Shown here in pieces: positions 59,782-64,000 of a stretch of 64,000 nt of DNA. Origin of the DNA: Fervidibacter canadensis (GTDB taxonomy: Bacteria; Armatimonadota; Fervidibacteria; Fervidibacterales; Fervidibacteraceae); assembly GCA_041446545.1 (NCBI GenBank), contig JBGOEJ010000001.1:379426-443425 (forward strand), read 5' to 3'. The position numbers were made by a program, and so were the translations under genes. The notes below the pieces were generated by a model that was not told where the DNA came from, ran no database searches, and saw nothing but the letters and a program-made list of their open reading frames with translations. The first letter of the stretch is position 1. Each line of letters begins with the position of its first letter.

Positions 59782-61599
59782 ATGCTCATGACCTTTTGGG
59801 TGGCGATGACCTTGTTGGGTGCAGGGACTTTACCTTTTCCCTTCGCTGAAACGGTCAACACGCTCTGACCGCACTTGATGACCGCTTCGGTGACTCCGAC
59901 AAACTTGAGCCGCAGCGATTACTTGTCCGCCATCAGTGGCATCGTCCGATTCTTTCGCCACTTCCAGACCGCCGACGGTCGCATCGTTGACCCTTTCGTT
60001 CATCGCGAGGTGCAATACAGCACGCCTTGCTACGCGTGGGCGGCGACAGCGTTGGTCGTTAGCGGCATGCAACCCGACTTGCTGGACAGCGCGGCGATGG
60101 CGTTGGAATGCTCTCTGCGACAACTTGCCGATGGCAACCCCGCCGACCGACATGGCGACTTCTTCACCTTCCCCGCCGTGCTCGCCTACGAACATTTGCG
60201 CCACCTTGTGCCCTCAGAGCGCCGCCGAAAGTGGGAGCAACTTTTGCGCTCCATTGACCCTTATCGGGCTTATCGCGATGTCCTGACAGAAAAGAAAGGC
60301 ACGGTGCACAACTGGAATATCGTCGCCATCGCCGGCGAATTTTTGCGGGCGCAAGGGGGCTTTACGGACTTGACATTTGTTGAGCGCCACCTTGAAGCGC
60401 AATTGCAACATTTCACCGCCGAAGGTTTGTATCGTGACCCCAATGTCCCGATGGCATACGATCACTTTCCCCGCCACTTCCTTGCGGCGATGCTGGAACG
60501 GGGCTATGCGGGCAAGTTTCAGGGCGAACTGACCGAGTCGCTGGAACGAGCCGCTTGGACTTCGCTTTTGATGCAATCGCCATTGGGCGAATTGCCGACA
60601 GGAGGTCGCAGCGCCCAGCACCAGTGGAACGAAGCGATGCAATGCGTCACCTATGAAATTTGGGCACGACACAAATGGCGGGAAGGCGACAAAGTGGCGG
60701 CGAAAGCCTTCAAGCGAGCGGCTCATCTGGCGCTGCAGTCGGTCAAGCGTTGGGTTCGTCCATCGGGCGAGTTGTGGATTGTCAAGAACCGCTTTGACCC
60801 TGCCCTTCGGCACGGCTTTGAAACTTCCTCGTTCCACTCGCAATACAACTTGCTCGCTGCCAGCATGCTGGCAACAGCATGGCTGTTCGCCGATGACCGA
60901 ATCCCTGAAGGCACTTGCCCCGCAGATGTCGGCGGTTTCGTTATCCATCTGCCCGACTTCCACAAAGTCATCGCCAACGCTGGCGGCTTGTATGTGGAAG
61001 TGGACACTTGTGCTGACCCCAACTACAACAGCACAGGGCTTTTGCGGGTGCACCGAAAAGGTGTGGACGGGCTTGTCGGACCCAGCGACGGCGCTGCCGC
61101 TAAGGACGAACCACTGGCGATCGGCATCGCATGGCGAGAGGGTGACCGATGGCAACCGTTAGCGGGGTTGGGGCAAGGGCAAATCGCCCATGTCGCCGTA
61201 ACAGCCCACGAGCAAACGCCGCAGCGGGTCGTCTTCACCGTCCGCTACGAGGTAAACCGAACGACCGTGCGAACTGTCAGCGAAACTTATGAACTGACGC
61301 CAACTTGCGTGCGAGTGACTGTCAGCGTTAACGGCTCCGTTGACCGATTGCTCGTCCGCTTCCCTGCGTTGGCGTTTGACGGTCAACGAGCAAGTCGCAT
61401 CACGGTGAATGGCGACAGGGCGACGGTGCAATTGGGCGAAAGCCAGCAAACTTTTCGCATAGAAACGCCCAAGGGCGTTCGGCTTTATCGCACGGGGCGA
61501 TGGGTTCGTTCACGCAACGGTTACCTTGAGCCCCTTGAAGGCGAAGCGATGGGCAACCGTGTCGTTTACACGCTGACGCCCGAAAGTGTCGGGGAGTGA
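59782..61599 (+). pseudogene. Alpha/alpha-barrel-like polysaccharide enzyme, signal peptide cut off by an in-frame TGA
   Basis: ATG at 59782, behind GAGGACGAGGG, encodes a clean signal peptide (MLMTFWVAMTLLGAGTLPFP then FAETVNTL), then TGA at 59866-59868. The same frame resumes at once (PHL, then MTASVTPTNLSRSDYLSAIS at 59878) and runs 573 codons. No ribosome site precedes 59878. The body has helical repeats (GTVHNWNIVAIAGEFLRAQG, DPNVPMAYDHFPRHFLAAML) and a beta C-terminus (ESLQQTF-like, YELTPTCVRVTVSVNG). It may be a glycan lyase or hydrolase, unproven. Either the exported form is lost, or the stop is an error. The next gene is a pectate lyase, 6 bases downstream. Confidence 0.6.
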
Positions 61600-61605
61600 A
61601 ACGAA

Positions 61606-63057
61606 ATGGCGATGCGGTCACTGATGGCGAAGTTTGTGGCGGTAAGCCTTTTGTGGGGCGTGGCGATAGCGGGAGCGCAACCGTCGGAGCAACAAGTCCG
61701 CAACGCCCTTGACAAAGCCGTCCGCTTCTTCCGCACGAAGGTCTCTGTCAAGGGCAGTTACCTTTGGCGTTACTCGGCGGACTTAGCGAAACGCTGGGGC
61801 GAGGAAGAAGCGACGGCGACGCAAGGTTGGGTGCAACCGCCGGGCACACCCGCTGTCGGCATGGCGTTCCTGCGGGCTCACGAAGCGACAGGCGACCGCT
61901 TTTACTTGGACGCTGCCGTTGAAACCGCCCATGCCCTTGTGGAAACGCAACTTGCCTCAGGCGGTTGGGATTACCGCCTTGAGTTTGACCCGAAAGAGCG
62001 ACGCCGTTGGTTTTACCGACGAAATGTGGAAGCAGGTGAGCGCGACCCGAAAGGGCGGCGCAACATCAGCGTCTACGACGACGATAACACCCAAAGCGCC
62101 CTGCGCTTTTTGATGCGGGTGGATGTTGCCCTCAAAGGCGGCGACAAGGAAATCCGCAAGGCGGTTAACTATGGGTTGGCAAAGTTGATGGAAGCCCAAT
62201 ATCCCAACGGGGCATGGGGGCAAATTTACGACGGCAACCCGCCCGACCCCAAGCGGTTTCCCATCCTGCCCGCTCGCTATCCTGAAAATTGGTCGCCAAC
62301 TCACCCTGGCAAGGGCTACGACTACCATCGCTTTTACACGCTTAACGACGGCGTGATGCTGAACAACATCCGAACCTTGCTGGACGCCTACCAGTTTTAC
62401 GGCAAGCGAGCCTACTTGGATGGGGCGAAAAAAGGTGGCGACTTTTTGGTCCTCGCCCAAATGCCTGACCCGCAACCAGCATGGGCGCAGCAATACGATT
62501 TCCAGATGCGACCCGCTTGGGCGCGACAGTTTGAACCACCCGCCATCAGTGCTGGTGAAAGTGCAGGGGCAATTCGGGCGCTGCTGGAGTTGTTTTTGTT
62601 CACGGGCGATGAACGCTACTGGCGTCCCATCCCCAAAGCCATCGCTTGGCTGCAACGGTCACGATTGCCCGACGGTCAATGGGCGCGCTTTTATGAGTTG
62701 AAAACGAACCGACCTCTCTATTTCAACCGCCGCTACGAACTCGTCTACACCGACGACGACCTACCTCGCCATTACGCCTTCAAGGGTGAATTCGGCATCC
62801 CGTCCCTGATGCGAGAAGTGGAGCGGTTACAGCGACATGGGCGCGAAAAATTCCTCGCCCAACGCCGTCGCCCTCCGACCCCCGACGAGTTGCGGCAACG
62901 GTTAAAAGCCTTGGAACCCGAAGTCCGTCGCATCCTCGCCAGCCAAGACGAAAAAGGACGCTGGGTGGAAGATGGCGAAATTCGCTCCCGCACCTTCATC
63001 CGCCATGTGGAGACACTGGCAGATTACTTGACAACCTTGCGGGCGTTAAAGCAATAA
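61606..63057 (+). CDS. Secreted pectate lyase (PL10-like)
   Basis: A 483-residue protein with signal peptide (LMAKFVAVSLLWGVAIAGA). EEATATQGWVQPPGTPAVG, SGGWDYRLEF, VYDDDNTQSALRFLM, PNGAWGQIYD, PQPAWAQQYDFQMRPAWARQ and FEPPAISAGESAGAIRAL match pectic acid lyase family 10. The alpha/alpha toroid holds a Ca-dependent site with catalytic Arg/Asp in the last segments. It should cleave polygalacturonate. It starts 6 bases after the previous frame ends, so both act on plant polysaccharide. Confidence 0.8.
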   Translation: MAMRSLMAKFVAVSLLWGVAIAGAQPSEQQVRNALDKAVRFFRTKVSVKGSYLWRYSADLAKRWGEEEATATQGWVQPPGTPAVGMAFLRAHEATGDRFYLDAAVETAHALVETQLASGGWDYRLEFDPKERRRWFYRRNVEAGERDPKGRRNISVYDDDNTQSALRFLMRVDVALKGGDKEIRKAVNYGLAKLMEAQYPNGAWGQIYDGNPPDPKRFPILPARYPENWSPTHPGKGYDYHRFYTLNDGVMLNNIRTLLDAYQFYGKRAYLDGAKKGGDFLVLAQMPDPQPAWAQQYDFQMRPAWARQFEPPAISAGESAGAIRALLELFLFTGDERYWRPIPKAIAWLQRSRLPDGQWARFYELKTNRPLYFNRRYELVYTDDDLPRHYAFKGEFGIPSLMREVERLQRHGREKFLAQRRRPPTPDELRQRLKALEPEVRRILASQDEKGRWVEDGEIRSRTFIRHVETLADYLTTLRALKQ

Positions 63058-63109
63058 CAACAACGGAGCATTGGGTATGAGTTGGCGGGAACGAAAAGAG
63101 TAAGAGGGC

Positions 63110-63800
63110 GATGATGCGCTCCGATTCGCCTTGTGGTGTTCGGTAAAAAAGCACATTTTCTTGGCGCAAATGTGGGTGCGAACTTTGGGAACGCACTGAC
63201 GAACAAAAAGGCTCTTGAAGGCATCATTAAAGCCATTGAACGCTTCGGTTTTTGACGGCGTTTACTTGGACGGGACCGTTGAGCCTTTTGCGTGTGCTAA
63301 CGAATTGCATGACTATTGAAAGTTCATGGGCAAAAACTTTGGCATCCCTTCCGAGTTCCCTGTTTACAAGCGACCACCTGACTGGACGATTGACCATGCC
63401 TTGGCATTCACTTTGCACCATGATGGTTAGCCTTTGGGTTTCGGAACGATGTCGGAAAAGATGGAAGCATTTGGACGGCGATGGGGCAGGTCGGCGTGAG
63501 CGAGGCGGAATGGCATCCCTACTGGCGTAATGGCGATTTGCTTCAGGCAAAACCTGAAAGTGTGAAAGTCAGCGGTTATTGGTGCATCGTCAACAGGCAA
63601 GTCCGTTTGGTTGCTGGTCATCGGTAACTTGTCGGCGAAAAAGGTGGTGACGACACAAGTCCGCTTGAGCAAAAAGCCATGACGAAAATGAACGGGTAAC
63701 GGATGCCTTGGCAGGCGAATGACTACCCGTTACCCGACAACAACATCATCGTCTCTCTAACCCCTGATGCGGGCGCGGTCGGTGGCAGTGCATTGAAGGA
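63110..63800 (+). pseudogene. Decayed glycoside-hydrolase-like gene
   Basis: No intact gene, but fragments in changing frames read continuously. VFGKKAHFLGANVGANFGNA and IIKAIERFGF are followed, one base shifted, by DGVYLDGTVEPFACANELHD, a stop, MGKNFGIPSEFPVYKRPPDW and IDHALAFTLHHDG, a stop, then PLGFGTMSEKMEAFGRRWG, another shift, and GVSEAEWHPYWRNGDLLQAK and SGYWCIVNRQVRLVAG. The DGVYLD strand and the end domain suggest a TIM-barrel glycosidase (DUF6067-like), by resemblance only. At least three stops and two shifts: dead. Confidence 0.6.
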
Positions 63801-63860
63801 TTCAGCCGTGCACTGAGAATTGCTTGATCCAGATGTGCCAACAGTTCAACCCACTCCCCC

Positions 63861-63887
63861 TTGACAGCAACTCTTTTTTGCTACAAT
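63861..63887 (+). promoter_or_regulatory. Candidate promoter for the last gene
   Basis: TTGACA at 63861-63866 and TACAAT at 63882-63887, a 15-base spacer (short), about 33 bases upstream of the ATG at 63920. Confidence 0.5.
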
Positions 63888-63919
63888 GGTCACAACCATC
63901 CCTACCCATAGCGAGGCGG

Positions 63920-64000
63920 ATGGGCATGGGCAAACTGCCTCAAAAAGCACAACAAGCCCTTCAAGCCGCCCTTCGCAAGGCAAGAAAATGGCGTCGCCCG
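63920..64000 (+). CDS. Start of a gene running off the right edge
   Basis: From ATG at 63920 (or 63926), after GCGAGGCGG: MGMGKLPQKAQQALQAALRK and ARKWRRP, basic and Ala-rich. The remainder is outside the window. Unrecognised. Confidence 0.5.
   Translation, partial: MGMGKLPQKAQQALQAALRKARKWRRP

Noticed and set aside
3112..59868. Recoded stop codons or an alternative genetic code
   Set aside because: TAG, TAA and TGA each interrupt one gene, but all three also end many intact genes here.

Overview
The window is bacterial chromosome. Genes are densely packed on both strands, GC is moderately high, and many starts follow AAGGAGGG-type ribosome binding sites, with several GTG and TTG starts. 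Gene content suggests a free-living, probably thermophilic, saccharolytic bacterium of the Armatimonadota/Fervidibacteria or a neighbouring lineage. The supporting genes are DUF1559-type pseudopilins with an 'FADGHAKW' motif, DUF1080, PPC-domain and DUF6785 proteins, Tat-exported Gfo/Idh/MocA oxidoreductases, PhyH and sugar-isomerase-like enzymes, and a PL10-like pectate lyase. This placement is inference. I saw no rRNA, tRNA or CRISPR array.

Layout. 1-7.1 kb: glycosyltransferases, a gene split by an amber codon, a sulfide:quinone-reductase-like enzyme, a nucleotidyltransferase-like protein and an RmlC-like/GT2 pair. 7.2-15 kb: Gfo/Idh and DUF1080 pair, NrdR, a beta-propeller glycosidase-like protein, a large DUF6785 membrane protein, a decayed TnpB element with inverted ends, a lone pseudopilin and a methyltransferase. 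15.1-18.4 kb: a repeat-filled gap and two secreted proteins, one frameshifted. 18.4-25.2 kb (minus strand): a small acidic protein, an adenine/cytosine methyltransferase fragment, an intact beta-class methyltransferase, an EndoIII-like Fe-S protein and a four-domain fatty-acyl reductase/AMP-ligase/ACP/acyltransferase megaenzyme. 25-43 kb: mostly housekeeping (ValS, NuoB/NuoI, RadC, MreB, MreC, UppP, RecN, RdgB) plus sensory and sugar genes. 43.4-47.3 kb: MutS interrupted in its Walker A motif by a full intein with an endonuclease domain. 47-55 kb: a HisG-like protein, a CPBP protease, a heptose-kinase-like PfkB, a SurA-like foldase carrying a zinc ribbon, a phosphatase, PurS and a cytochrome c. 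55-63 kb: a LacI regulator followed by three tandem pseudopilins alternating with tiny single-pass membrane proteins, then two polysaccharide-active enzymes and a decayed glycoside-hydrolase-like gene.

Three things stand out. First, a methyltransferase is translationally coupled to a protein with the exact EndoIII iron-sulfur cysteine spacing, a candidate undescribed modification/excision pair. Second, an intein sits between the Lys and Ser of the MutS P-loop. Third, a family of 7-bp-period repeats (GGGACGA/GGGACGC units) lies inside conserved genes without breaking the frame. Several genes (about 3.1, 16.95, 57.57, 59.87 and 63.2 kb) carry single in-frame stops or frameshifts, either recent decay or assembly error.
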